A stretch of DNA of 64,000 nucleotides from Scleromatobacter sp038243995 (GTDB lineage Bacteria > Pseudomonadota > Gammaproteobacteria > Burkholderiales > Burkholderiaceae_C). The notes under the pieces were generated by a model that did not search any database, was not told where the DNA came from, and was given only the letters and a program-made list of their open reading frames with translations. The DNA is taken from NCBI GenBank assembly GCA_038243995.1, contig JBBRTV010000025.1, positions 26,625-90,624 of the forward strand, read 5' to 3'. Numbering within the stretch: the first letter of the stretch is position 1; each line of letters begins with the position of its first letter. Positions 25,456 through 34,328 of the stretch are shown in pieces. The translations under genes were made by a program, and so were the position numbers.

Positions 25456-27438
25456 TCAAACCGCGGCGGCCGTCTCGATCGGCAGGTCGATGTGCTCCGA
25501 CTCGATGCCTACCGGCCCGCGGCGCGCGATGACGGCCAGCGTTTCACACCGCAGCGCGACGTCGGTGATCAGCGATTCGATGCGCGCGGATTGCGATTCG
25601 ACGTCGCTCACGCGTTCCTCGAGGTCGCCCGCGGCCTGCTGGATGCGTTCTAGCGATTCACGACGCTTGCGGAAGCTGCGTCGGCGATCGCGCAGCTGCG
25701 CCTCCATCTGCGCGCTGGCCGACTGGTGCCAGAGCTCGATGTCGCGTGCAGCCGTCTCGAAAACGACGCGCAGCTTCGATACGAGCATGCGAACGAAGCG
25801 CTCCTTGAACGCCGCCGAGGCCATCCGCAGCGTTTCGCTGAGGCCGAAATAGCGGTTGTAGCCGCGTTCGATCGCGGCCAGCTCCTCGCGGTGGTTGGCA
25901 AGCTCGGGCGGCAACGCGATGGACAGCGAGAAGCCGAATTCGGCGTTCAGCTGGCGGAAGGTGCCTTGCAGCATCTCGCGGGCTTCCGAGGTCGTGACCT
26001 CGGCGTCCGACAGCGCGTGCCGCAGCTTGTCGCACATGCCGAGGAAGGCCTGGCGCGCCCCGAGGTGCAGCCAGCCGGAGTTCAACGCGGTCTGCAGCTG
26101 CTTGACTTCTGCGCGGATGCGTTCGCTGGAGAGCTGGTTCTGCGTATCGCGCAGCAAGCGCGTCTGCACCGCGCGCAGCGCCGTCAGTCGCGTGACGCAA
26201 CGCTCGAATTCGGAGGCGTCGTCCTGCACGCGATCGAGCAGGTGACGCACGCGGGCGCCGCTCTTGCCGCGCAGTCCGCGCAGCTCGAGCAGTTGTTCGG
26301 AATTCTGACGGCGCTGGTCGCGCAGCCGAGCGTTGACCTGCGCTCGCAGGGCCTCGACGCCCGCGACCACCGCATGCGTCAGCACCTGCTGGCGCGCCGG
26401 CAGCAACTCGTTGGTCAGGGCGGCCTCGAGCATCGGCAGGCGGCTCTTCGCGAGTTCCGCGTCGTTGCCGGTCAGGCGCGCGTGGAGGGCCTGGCGGGCG
26501 GACACCGGGAACACGCGGTCGCGCGGCATCTGCAGCGTATGCGCGGTGATCTCGCACTGCTTCTGGACGGCCGCCTCGTTCTGCGCCGGCGTCATCAGCG
26601 GGTCGGCCAGCATGTCGACCTTGTTGAGGACGACGAAGCACGCCATCGACTGGCCGCCAAGATGCTCGTTCCAGACCGAGAGATCGGACTTCGTCACGCC
26701 GGCGTCGGCGCCGAGCAGGAACAGCGCGGCGTGCGCGCCGGGCAGCAGGCCCAGCGTCAGCTCGGGTTCGGTGCCGATCGCGTTCAGCCCCGGCGTGTCG
26801 AGCACCACCAGCCCCCGCGCGAGCAGCGGATGCGGGTAGTTGATCATCGCGTGGCGCCAGGCCGGAACCTCCACGTGCCCGTCCTGGTCGAGCGGCGGGT
26901 TGTCTTCGGGATCGGTCTGCGACCACAGGCCCAGCTCGCGGGCCACATCCGGCGTGACCTTGCGCGTCTGCGTGACTTCTGACAGCGCCTCGGCGAGCGC
27001 CGCCGGGTCGGACGGATCGAGCGGGACGCGTTTCCAGCCTTCGCGGGCCTGGCGCAGCTCGGTCAGCGACGAGCCGTCGCGCCGGGTGTCGATCGGCAGC
27101 AGGTCGAGCATGGGCTTCTCGCGCTCGTCCCATGCCAGCTCGACCGGGCACATGGTGGTGCGACCGGGCGTGGCGGGCAGGATGCGACGACCGGTGTCGG
27201 CGAAGAAGATCGCGTTGATCAGCTCCGATTTGCCGCGCGAGAACTCGGCGACGAAGGCGACGACCAGCTTGTCGGCCAGCACGCGTTGGCGCAGCGACTC
27301 GGCGATGTCGACCGACGGCGCCGACAGCAGGTCGTTGCTGGTGAAGAACTTCGCGAGGCCGGACAACTCGCGCGCGATCGAGTGGCGCCAGTTCGCCAAG
27401 GCGTCGAGACCGGGAACCAGCGATTGATCTTTCGTCAT
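25456..27438 (-). CDS. Dynamin-family GTPase
   Basis: 660 residues. The GTPase domain (about 55-330) has G1 AEFSRGKSELINAIFF, G2 Thr in TPGRTTMCP, G3 VVLDTPGLNAIGTEPELT and G4 VVLNKVDML. The remaining half is long helical, Arg/Glu/Gln-rich and coiled-coil-like, as in bacterial dynamin-like proteins. No clear paddle or transmembrane segment was noticed. Bacterial members remodel membranes, but this one's role is unknown. ATG 27438 was chosen because the open frame upstream is low-complexity and Arg-rich. Its TGA lies next to the mutY start, so mutY is probably cotranscribed. Confidence 0.88.
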   Translation of the reverse strand: MTKDQSLVPGLDALANWRHSIARELSGLAKFFTSNDLLSAPSVDIAESLRQRVLADKLVVAFVAEFSRGKSELINAIFFADTGRRILPATPGRTTMCPVELAWDEREKPMLDLLPIDTRRDGSSLTELRQAREGWKRVPLDPSDPAALAEALSEVTQTRKVTPDVARELGLWSQTDPEDNPPLDQDGHVEVPAWRHAMINYPHPLLARGLVVLDTPGLNAIGTEPELTLGLLPGAHAALFLLGADAGVTKSDLSVWNEHLGGQSMACFVVLNKVDMLADPLMTPAQNEAAVQKQCEITAHTLQMPRDRVFPVSARQALHARLTGNDAELAKSRLPMLEAALTNELLPARQQVLTHAVVAGVEALRAQVNARLRDQRRQNSEQLLELRGLRGKSGARVRHLLDRVQDDASEFERCVTRLTALRAVQTRLLRDTQNQLSSERIRAEVKQLQTALNSGWLHLGARQAFLGMCDKLRHALSDAEVTTSEAREMLQGTFRQLNAEFGFSLSIALPPELANHREELAAIERGYNRYFGLSETLRMASAAFKERFVRMLVSKLRVVFETAARDIELWHQSASAQMEAQLRDRRRSFRKRRESLERIQQAAGDLEERVSDVESQSARIESLITDVALRCETLAVIARRGPVGIESEHIDLPIETAAAV

Positions 27439-27700
27439 GCCCACTCTCGTTTTTCGTCGCGTTGTTCGGCGCTCGTCGGCGGCGGCAGTCGGCGGCGGCA
27501 GTCGGGTCGGGGGTCGGTATTTGTACCCTTGCGGGCGCCGATCGTAGCGCGAAACGTCGGCGCCCATTCGCGGATATGCCCGCCAAACGCGCACTATGTC
27601 GCAGCGCCACGCCACCAGAGGGGGTTGACACGCGGCCGGGCATCGGTAAAGCGAAACCTCTTGATACAGGACTTGCGAAACAAGCGCAATTGCGCTGCGC

Positions 27701-28633
27701 TCAACGCTTCTGGCAGGTGCTGCAGAAATAGGTCGACCGCTGGCCCTGCAAGATGCGCTTCACCGGCTTCCCGCAGGCATTGCACGGCTCGCCGGCGCGC
27801 CCGTAGACCTGCGCCTGCTCCTGGTAGTGGCCGGCCGCGCCGTTGGCACTGAAGTCTTTCAGCGTCGTGCCGCCCGCCTCGATGGCTCGTTTCAGGACCT
27901 GGCGCACCGCAGCCAGCAAGCGCGCGGCGCGCGGTGCGCTGACGCGATTCGAGGGCGTACGCGGATCGATGCGGGCCAGGTGAAGCGCCTCGCACGCGTA
28001 GATGTTGCCGGCGCCCACGACGAGCTCGCCCGACAGCAGCGCCGTCTTCACAGGCGCCCGGCGCACTTGCAGCGCCGCATGGAACCCCTGCTCGTCGAGG
28101 GCCGGATCGAAGGGCTCGGGCCCGAGCACCGACAGCAGCTTGCGCGCCGGATCAACCGATCGCGACGCCGACCAGACCACCGCGCCGAAGCGACGCGGAT
28201 CGGTCAGCCACAGGCAACCGCGATCGGTCAGCAGGCGAAAGTGGTCGTACGGCCCGCGCTCGGCCGGGCAGTCGCCGAACGAGAGCGCTCCGGACATGCC
28301 CAGGTGGATCAACAGTCCACCCGCTGGCACCGGCTCCATCACGCCCGCAGGCGGCGGTTCGCCTGCCGATTCGTGCGGGGCGGGCCAGTCCGCGCCACCG
28401 GCCCGGGGCAGGCCCGGCAACCGTGCGCAGACGCCGTCGTCGCGCGACAGCGGCAGCCAGAGATACTTGCCGCGCCTCGCCATATCACCCGCGACGGTGC
28501 CCGCCAGTGCCTGCGGATCGCAGCCCAGCGGCCAGCGCAGCGGCAGTCCGAGTTCGACCGCGCGCACCCGTGCGCCGAGCAGGCCGCCGGCGACGCTGCG
28601 GCGCGTGACTTCTACCTCGGGCAACTCGGGCAT
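27701..28633 (-). CDS. mutM: Formamidopyrimidine-DNA glycosylase MutM (Fpg)
   Basis: 310 residues. It starts MPELPEVEVTRR with the catalytic Pro2 and Glu3. A Lys in RGKYLWLPL is the conserved beta-hairpin lysine. The C-terminal zinc finger is CNACGKPVKRILQGQRSTYF followed by CSTCQ. It removes 8-oxoG and ring-opened purines; with mutY about 2.2 kb downstream on the same strand it forms the GO repair system. Residues about 80-105 contain a Pro/Ala/Gly-rich insert compared with E. coli (about 270 residues). It is divergent from the TPR gene with only 43 bp between starts. Confidence 0.97.
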   Translation of the reverse strand: MPELPEVEVTRRSVAGGLLGARVRAVELGLPLRWPLGCDPQALAGTVAGDMARRGKYLWLPLSRDDGVCARLPGLPRAGGADWPAPHESAGEPPPAGVMEPVPAGGLLIHLGMSGALSFGDCPAERGPYDHFRLLTDRGCLWLTDPRRFGAVVWSASRSVDPARKLLSVLGPEPFDPALDEQGFHAALQVRRAPVKTALLSGELVVGAGNIYACEALHLARIDPRTPSNRVSAPRAARLLAAVRQVLKRAIEAGGTTLKDFSANGAAGHYQEQAQVYGRAGEPCNACGKPVKRILQGQRSTYFCSTCQKR

Positions 28634-28676
28634 GGTGATGTGGCGAAGCCTAGAATGGATTGGATATGGAGCGGCA

Positions 28677-30704
28677 ATGAGTCAAACACAAGGCGTGAAG
28701 CGGATCTCGAACGGCGCGCGCACGCGGCGCGCCGGCACTGCCTGGCGCCGCGCGCTTCTCGGATTCGGGGCCGGCGTCGCCGCGCACGCCGCCCTGGCGC
28801 AGACCGATGTCGTCAACTCCGCCCGGCCGCCCGCCGGCCCCGCGTCGGTGCCGACGATCGCCCAGCCCGCGAAGCCGCCGGTCGAGAATTCGTATCTCGA
28901 CGGCCCGCTGTTGTACCAGCTGTTGCTCGCCGAGTTTGCGCGCAATGAAAGCCAGCCTGCGGACGCGGTCGAACTGATGCTCGAGGCTGCCCGTCACAAC
29001 AAGGACGACGTGCTGTTCCGCCGCGCGCTCGAGATCGCGGTCGAAGCCGGCGCCGGCGACAAGGCGCTGTCGATCACGAAGACCTGGCGCCAGACGATGC
29101 CGAAGTCGACCGAGGCCGTGCGCACGCAGGTGCAACTGCTGTTCGCGCTCGACCGCGTCCCCGAGACGGCCGAACCGCTCCGGCAGTTGCTCTCCATGAG
29201 CACGCCGACCGAACGTGCGGCGTTGATCGCCAGCCTGCCGCGCGCGGCGCAGCGCGCGCAGGACAAGGCGGCGGCTGCCGAACAGTTCCGCGTCCTCTTG
29301 CAACCCTATCTCGACGTTCCCGATACGCGCACGTCCGCGCGTGTCGCGCTCGGACGAATGCGCCTGGCCGAAGGCAAGCCGGACGCGGCACTCGAGCTCG
29401 CAGCCGCCGCGCAGGCGCAGGATCCCAAGGCGCTGGCGCCGGTGCTGCTGGCCCTGGACGTCATGAATGGAGGCTCCGAGTCCGGCGCCGCGTCGCGCGC
29501 CGCCGGTGCCCTGCCTGCAAAGCCGCCTGCCCCGGCCGCCGACCACGGCGCCGCGGCCGAAGCCCTGGTGCGCCGCTATCTTGCCGAACCGGACGCCGAA
29601 CCGCTCGTGCGCCAGGCATTCGCCAGCGTCCTCATGAACCAGCAACGCCTGACCGACGCCGCCGACCAGCTCCGCCTGGCGACCCAGGTCCGCCCGCAAC
29701 AGGCCCAGCTGTGGCTCGGGCTCGGCGAAATCGAACTCGAGCTGCGCCACCCGGAAGAGGCCGAGACCGCGCTGAAACGCGCGCTCGAGATCGTCACCGG
29801 GGAAGAGCGCGACTCGCTCGTCGCCGCGAAAGCCGCGTCCGGCGCCGCCGACGACGACGGTGAAACGCCGGACGCCAGCGACGTCGCCGGCGATGCAGCC
29901 GGCGCCGCCGATCAGGCCGCCCCTGCGAACGGCCCGTTGCGCCTGTCCCATATCCAGCTCCAGCTCGCCCGCGCCGCCGAACAACGCCACGACGACGCGG
30001 CAGCCGGCAAGTGGCTGGCGAAGATCGACGCCAAAGACACCGACCTGCAAGTCGTCGCGCTGCGCGCCTCGCTGCTCGCTCACCGGGGCAAGATGGCCGA
30101 AGCACGCGCAATGGTCCGCGGGGCGACGGCCACCACGCCGGCCGAGGTCCGCTACCGCCTGCTGACCGAGGTGCAACTGCTGCTGGACGCGAAGAAGCTG
30201 GCGGACGCGCGCGGCGTGCTCGCCGCGGCCAACGCCGAGACGCCGGACGACGTCGACCTCATCTACCAGCAGGCCATGGTCGACGAGCGCCTGGACAAGC
30301 TCGACGAAATGGAGACGCTCCTGCGTCGTATCCTGGTATTGCAGCCGAACAATTCACAGGCACTGAATGCGCTGGGCTACTCGCTCGCCGACCGCAACCT
30401 GCGTCTCGACGAGGCGCTCGGCCTGGTCAGGCAGGCCCACGAGCTGTCGCCGGCCGACCCATTCATCGTCGACAGTCTCGGCTGGGTGCTGTATCGAATG
30501 GGCCGGTACGACGAGGCGGCCAGGCTGCTCAACCAGGCGTATTCATCGCGCAAGGACACCGAGATCGCGGCCCACCTGGGCGAGGTCCTGTGGGCCGACG
30601 GCAAGCGCGACGAGGCCATGCAGGTGCTGCGCGACGCGCACCGGCGCGACGCCGCCAACGAAGTCCTCAAGCAGACGATGGCGCGGCTGAAGGTCGCGCC
30701 CTGA
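28677..30704 (+). CDS. Tetratricopeptide repeat protein, exported
   Basis: 675 residues from ATG 28677, with GGAG eight bases upstream. A signal peptide spans roughly residues 18-40 (WRRALLGFGAGVAAHAALAQ). The rest is alpha-helical and Ala/Leu-rich with TPR-like units. Clear ones near the C-terminus include LLRRILVLQPNNSQALNALG, then YSLADRNLRLDEALGLVRQA, then DSLGWVLYRMGRYDEAARLL. The position directly upstream of lolB is conserved in Burkholderiales, suggesting a periplasmic or outer-membrane role. No enzymatic domain seen. Confidence 0.9.
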   Translation: MSQTQGVKRISNGARTRRAGTAWRRALLGFGAGVAAHAALAQTDVVNSARPPAGPASVPTIAQPAKPPVENSYLDGPLLYQLLLAEFARNESQPADAVELMLEAARHNKDDVLFRRALEIAVEAGAGDKALSITKTWRQTMPKSTEAVRTQVQLLFALDRVPETAEPLRQLLSMSTPTERAALIASLPRAAQRAQDKAAAAEQFRVLLQPYLDVPDTRTSARVALGRMRLAEGKPDAALELAAAAQAQDPKALAPVLLALDVMNGGSESGAASRAAGALPAKPPAPAADHGAAAEALVRRYLAEPDAEPLVRQAFASVLMNQQRLTDAADQLRLATQVRPQQAQLWLGLGEIELELRHPEEAETALKRALEIVTGEERDSLVAAKAASGAADDDGETPDASDVAGDAAGAADQAAPANGPLRLSHIQLQLARAAEQRHDDAAAGKWLAKIDAKDTDLQVVALRASLLAHRGKMAEARAMVRGATATTPAEVRYRLLTEVQLLLDAKKLADARGVLAAANAETPDDVDLIYQQAMVDERLDKLDEMETLLRRILVLQPNNSQALNALGYSLADRNLRLDEALGLVRQAHELSPADPFIVDSLGWVLYRMGRYDEAARLLNQAYSSRKDTEIAAHLGEVLWADGKRDEAMQVLRDAHRRDAANEVLKQTMARLKVAP

Positions 30705-30715
30705 AGCCTGCCGGG

Positions 30716-31354
30716 ATGCCCATGCTTCGCGCAAACGCAGGCGCTCGCCTCGCCGGGCGGTATCCGCGCCGTGGAGGCGCCGTCCTGGTCGCGCTGCTGC
30801 TCCAGGCCTGCGCGACGCATCCGCCGCCGCTGCCCGGTGCGGTGTACAGCGGCCGGCTCGCGGTGCGCAGCGATGCGGGCGGCGCCCAGGCCGCGCGGGC
30901 CGTGAGCGGCCAGTTCGAACTGAGCGGCAACTCGTCCAGCGGCCAGCTGATCCTCACCAGCCCGATCGGCACCACGGTCGCGCGTGCGCGCTGGGCCCGC
31001 CCGCGGGGTGCTCAAGGCGAACCGTCCGAGATCGAACTCGAGGCGGACGGCCGCACTTCCCGCTTCGACACGCTGGAAGCCATGATGCAACAGGCGCTGG
31101 GCGACCAGCTCCCGCTCGCGGCGATGTTCGACTGGCTCGCCGGCCGTCCGTGGCCGAACGCCCCGGCGACTCGCGACGCGGCCGGCACGTCGTTCGAACA
31201 GCTCGGCTGGCACGTCGACCTCAGCCAGTTCGCGGACGCGCGCCTCATCGCCGCCGAGCGTCCGCAGCCGACTCCGGCGTTGCACGTGCGCGTCAAGCTC
31301 GATGCCCCGGACATCGCCGCCCCCCCCGCCGACCCCGCCGCGGCCGCCCAGTGA
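30716..31354 (+). CDS. lolB: Outer membrane lipoprotein insertion factor LolB
   Basis: 212 residues. The N-terminus has a basic region, a hydrophobic stretch and the lipobox Leu-Gln-Ala-Cys in LVALLLQACATHPPPLPG, so it is a lipoprotein. The body has YSGRLAVRSDAGG, GQFELSGNSSSGQLILTSPI and LAAMFDWLAGRPW, which fit the LolB beta-barrel half fold. LolB accepts lipoproteins from LolA and inserts them into the outer membrane. It starts 11 bp after the TPR gene and ends 10 bp before ispE, the conserved lolB-ispE order. ATG 30722 is an alternative start. Confidence 0.92.
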   Translation: MPMLRANAGARLAGRYPRRGGAVLVALLLQACATHPPPLPGAVYSGRLAVRSDAGGAQAARAVSGQFELSGNSSSGQLILTSPIGTTVARARWARPRGAQGEPSEIELEADGRTSRFDTLEAMMQQALGDQLPLAAMFDWLAGRPWPNAPATRDAAGTSFEQLGWHVDLSQFADARLIAAERPQPTPALHVRVKLDAPDIAAPPADPAAAAQ

Positions 31355-31364
31355 TCGCGCCGCC

Positions 31365-32240
31365 ATGCCGCTGAAAGCTCTCTACGACCTGCCCGCCCCC
31401 GCCAAGCTGAACCTGTTCCTCCACATCACGGGTCGTCGGGCAGACGGCTATCACCTGTTGCAGTCCGTCTTCGTCCTGATCGACTGGGCGGACACGCTGC
31501 ACGTCGAACGGCGCGACGACGGCCTCCTGCGCCGCCACGACCTCGGGCCCGCGCTGCCGGCCGACGACCTCTCCCTGCGTGCGGCCCACGCGCTGCAGCA
31601 GGCCAGCGGCAGCTCCCTGGGAGCGGACATCTCGGTGCTGAAGACCGTCCCGTGGGGCGCGGGGATGGGCGGTGGCAGCTCGGACGCCGCCACGGTGCTG
31701 CTGGCGTTGAACCGCCTCTGGAACCTGAACTGGCCGCGCAAGCGCCTGCTGGAACTCGCGACTCCGCTGGGCGCCGACGTGCCCTTCTTCGTCGGCGGCG
31801 AGAACGCGTTTGTCGAGGGCATCGGCGAGATCCTCACGCCGATCGCCTGGAGCCCGCGGCGCTACGCGGTCGTGAAACCGATGCAATCCCTGGCGACCGC
31901 CGGCATCTTTTCTCATCCAGACTTGGCACGCGACACAGAGCCTGCTACACTAGTAGGCTCTCTTGCACACTTGAATGCAGAGTTCGTTCCGGCGTTCGGC
32001 CATAACGATCTTCAACCGGTGGCCCAGGCCTTGTGCCCGCCCATCGAGCAGGTCGCGACATGGCTGGATGAACGCTTCGGCAACAGCCGTATGACCGGAT
32101 CGGGCAGCGCAGTCTTCGCGAATGTGTGCGGGAACGACGCGGAAGGCGTGGCATGGCCGCAGGGTGATCTACCCGCAGGCTGGGTCGGCCGGATGTGCCG
32201 CAGTCTGCCCCGGCATCCCATGCGGGACTGGGCTGATTGA
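31365..32240 (+). CDS. ispE: 4-diphosphocytidyl-2-C-methyl-D-erythritol kinase
   Basis: 291-residue GHMP kinase. It begins LYDLPAPAKLNLFLHITGRR followed by ADGYHLLQSVF. The ATP-binding glycine-rich loop is PWGAGMGGGSSDAATVLLAL and the C-terminal motif is MTGSGSAVFA. It phosphorylates CDP-ME in the non-mevalonate isoprenoid pathway. It begins 10 bp after lolB and is followed 43 bp later by tRNA-Gln, a conserved arrangement. Confidence 0.97.
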   Translation: MPLKALYDLPAPAKLNLFLHITGRRADGYHLLQSVFVLIDWADTLHVERRDDGLLRRHDLGPALPADDLSLRAAHALQQASGSSLGADISVLKTVPWGAGMGGGSSDAATVLLALNRLWNLNWPRKRLLELATPLGADVPFFVGGENAFVEGIGEILTPIAWSPRRYAVVKPMQSLATAGIFSHPDLARDTEPATLVGSLAHLNAEFVPAFGHNDLQPVAQALCPPIEQVATWLDERFGNSRMTGSGSAVFANVCGNDAEGVAWPQGDLPAGWVGRMCRSLPRHPMRDWAD

Positions 32241-32283
32241 GACAAGGTTTGCAGGGTTCGGCTGTCACGGCCGGATCCGGTGT

Positions 32284-32360
32284 AGGGGAGTCGCCAAGTT
32301 GGTTAAGGCATCGGATTTTGATTCCGACATGCGAAGGTTCGAATCCTTCTTCCCCTGCCA
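32284..32360 (+). tRNA. tRNA-Gln (anticodon TTG)
   Basis: 77-nt cloverleaf with encoded CCA. The acceptor AGGGGAG pairs with TTCCCCT, the D-region is TCGCCAAGTTGGTTAAGGCA, the anticodon loop is TTTTGAT between CGGAT-type stem halves, and the T-arm is GAAGG TTCGAAT CCTTC, with discriminator G. It lies between ispE and prs as in other betaproteobacteria. Confidence 0.96.
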
Positions 32361-32463
32361 AATGTTCAGATCCCGGCCTCCGAAGGCCGCGGTTTTCCAG
32401 GCCGGTCGCCAATGACCGGCGCTGCCGGCCTCGATGCGCACCGCCCCTCACGGAGTCCCCGAC

Positions 32464-33426
32464 GTGCTGTTCAACACGGTCCTGTTCACAGGCAACGCGA
32501 ACCCTGTGCTGGCGCAGGAAATTGCCACCCAGCTCGGATCCGAGCTCGGCAAGGCGAAAGTCGGCCGGTTCTCCGACGGTGAATGCGACGTCGAGATCCA
32601 CCAGAACGTCCGCGCCCGCGACGTCTTCGTGATCCAGTCGACCGGCGCGCCGACGAACGAGAACGTGATGGAGCTGCTGATCATGGTCGATGCGTTGAAG
32701 CGCGCCAGCGCGCGCCGCATCACCGCCGTGATCCCGTATTTCGGTTACGCCCGTCAGGATCGCCGCTCGCGTTCGACGCGCGTGCCGATCAGCGCGAAGG
32801 TCGTCGCCAACCTGCTGCAGACCGTCGGCGTCGAGCGCCTGCTCACGATGGATCTGCACGCCGACCAGATCCAGGGCTTCTTCGACATCCCGGTCGACAA
32901 CATCTACGCGTCGCCGGTGCTGCTGACCGACGTCAAGTCGAAGAACTACCAGGATCTCGTGGTCGTCTCGCCCGACGTCGGTGGCGTCGTCCGCGCCCGC
33001 GCGCTCGCCAAGCAGCTCGGCTGCGACCTGGCGATCATCGACAAGCGCCGTCCGAAGGCCAACGTCTCCGAAGTGATGCACGTCATCGGCGACATCGACG
33101 GCCGCAACTGCGTGATCATGGACGACATGATCGACACCGCCGGCACGCTCGTGAAGGCGGCCGAAGTGCTGAAGGATCGCGGCGCGAAGAGCGTCTATGC
33201 CTATTGCACGCACCCGGTGTTCTCGGGTCCGGCCGTCGAACGCATCAAGAATTCCGCGCTCGACGAAGTCGTGATCACGAACACGCTGCCGCTGAGCGAT
33301 GCCGGCAAGGCCTGCAAGAAGATCCGGTCGCTGTCGGTCGCCTTCCTGTTCGCCGAGACCATCCGCCGCATCTCCGATGGCGAGTCGGTCACCTCTCTCT
33401 TTGCGGAACAGAACAACAACTTCTGA
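32464..33426 (+). CDS. prs: Ribose-phosphate pyrophosphokinase
   Basis: 320 residues from GTG 32464. Conserved blocks are FTGNANPVLAQEIA, GRFSDGECDVEI, IPYFGYARQDRRSRSTRVPI, TMDLHADQIQGFFDIPVDNI and the PRPP-binding loop VIMDDMIDTAGTLVKAA. It makes PRPP from ribose 5-phosphate and ATP, feeding the histidine pathway encoded 10 kb away. GTG was preferred because GGAG lies nine bases upstream and the start then matches family length; ATG 32434 is the in-frame alternative. The Cys/Lys-rich C-terminus and acidic Gln/Asn-rich end differ a little from Burkholderia homologues. Confidence 0.96.
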   Translation: MLFNTVLFTGNANPVLAQEIATQLGSELGKAKVGRFSDGECDVEIHQNVRARDVFVIQSTGAPTNENVMELLIMVDALKRASARRITAVIPYFGYARQDRRSRSTRVPISAKVVANLLQTVGVERLLTMDLHADQIQGFFDIPVDNIYASPVLLTDVKSKNYQDLVVVSPDVGGVVRARALAKQLGCDLAIIDKRRPKANVSEVMHVIGDIDGRNCVIMDDMIDTAGTLVKAAEVLKDRGAKSVYAYCTHPVFSGPAVERIKNSALDEVVITNTLPLSDAGKACKKIRSLSVAFLFAETIRRISDGESVTSLFAEQNNNF

Positions 33427-33530
33427 GTCGCATTCCCCGATCCTTCGGCCGTCCGCCCACGAGCGGAGAAGCGGTGGCTGGATCGTCTTTACCGGGCGCC
33501 TGGTCGCGGGCCCCAATATTGGAGTACCAC

Positions 33531-34208
33531 ATGAAATTCGCAGCTTTCGAGCGCAGCCTGCAGGGGACCGGAGCGAGCCGCCGCCTGCGCCTGTCCGGCA
33601 AGGTTCCCGGCATCGTCTACGGTGCAGGCGAGCCGCAGATGATCGAACTCGATCACAACGCTCTCTACTTCGCGCTGAAGAAGGAAGCCTTCCACTCGTC
33701 CATCCTCGAGATGGAACTGGGTGGCAAGACCTCGCAGGTGCTGCTGCGCGACTTCCAGATGCATGCCTGGAAGCAGATCGTCCAGCACATCGACTTCCAG
33801 CGCGTCGACGCGACGACCCGCCTGCGCAAGAAGGTGCCCCTGCACTTCTCGAACGAAGAGAACTCGCCGGCAGTCAAGGTCGACAACTCCGTCGTCAACC
33901 ACGTCGCGACCGAAGTCGAGATCGAGTGCCTGGCCACCGCGCTGCCGGAATTCGTCGCCGTCGACCTGGGCGACCTGGTCAAGGGCAAGTCGCTGCACGT
34001 GTCCGACCTGAAGTTCCCGGCCGGCATCAAGGCGGTCAAGCACGGCACGCAGAACCCGGTCGTCGTCTCCGTCACGGAAGCGAAGGCCGAGGAAGTCGAA
34101 GCGGTCGTCGAAGTCGTCGCCGCTCCGGTCAAGGGCAAGGGCGGCAAGGCCGCTCCGGCCAAGGCCGCTGCGCCGGCCGCTGCCGCCCCGGCTGCCAAGA
34201 AGAAGTGA
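33531..34208 (+). CDS. rplY: 50S ribosomal protein L25/general stress protein Ctc
   Basis: 225 residues, the long two-domain (TL5/Ctc) form. The N-terminal 5S rRNA-binding domain has GASRRLRLSGKVPGIVYGAG and LLRDFQMHAWKQIVQHIDFQ. The C-terminal domain has LPEFVAVDLGDLVKGKSLHV. An Ala/Lys/Pro-rich low-complexity tail ends in Lys-Lys-Lys. GGAG lies seven bases before ATG 33531. A strong intrinsic terminator follows at 34244-34270. In relatives pth normally comes next; here an accessory block intervenes. Confidence 0.96.
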   Translation: MKFAAFERSLQGTGASRRLRLSGKVPGIVYGAGEPQMIELDHNALYFALKKEAFHSSILEMELGGKTSQVLLRDFQMHAWKQIVQHIDFQRVDATTRLRKKVPLHFSNEENSPAVKVDNSVVNHVATEVEIECLATALPEFVAVDLGDLVKGKSLHVSDLKFPAGIKAVKHGTQNPVVVSVTEAKAEEVEAVVEVVAAPVKGKGGKAAPAKAAAPAAAAPAAKKK

Positions 34209-34243
34209 TCTCGCGCGGCGACGGCCGCATCGAGTTCCCTGTG

Positions 34244-34270
34244 AAAAGCCCCGCTTCGGCGGGGCTTTTT
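34244..34270 (+). terminator. Intrinsic terminator of prs-rplY
   Basis: AAAAGCCCCGC, TTCG tetraloop, GCGGGGCTTTTT: an 11-bp stem with a T-run, 35 bp after the rplY stop. This is the clearest factor-independent terminator in the window; it ends the ispE/prs/rplY direction. Confidence 0.92.
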
Positions 34271-34328
34271 CGTTGCTGCGGGTGTCATCACGCTGAAGAC
34301 CAACACCGTTGGTCTTCGATGACTTACG

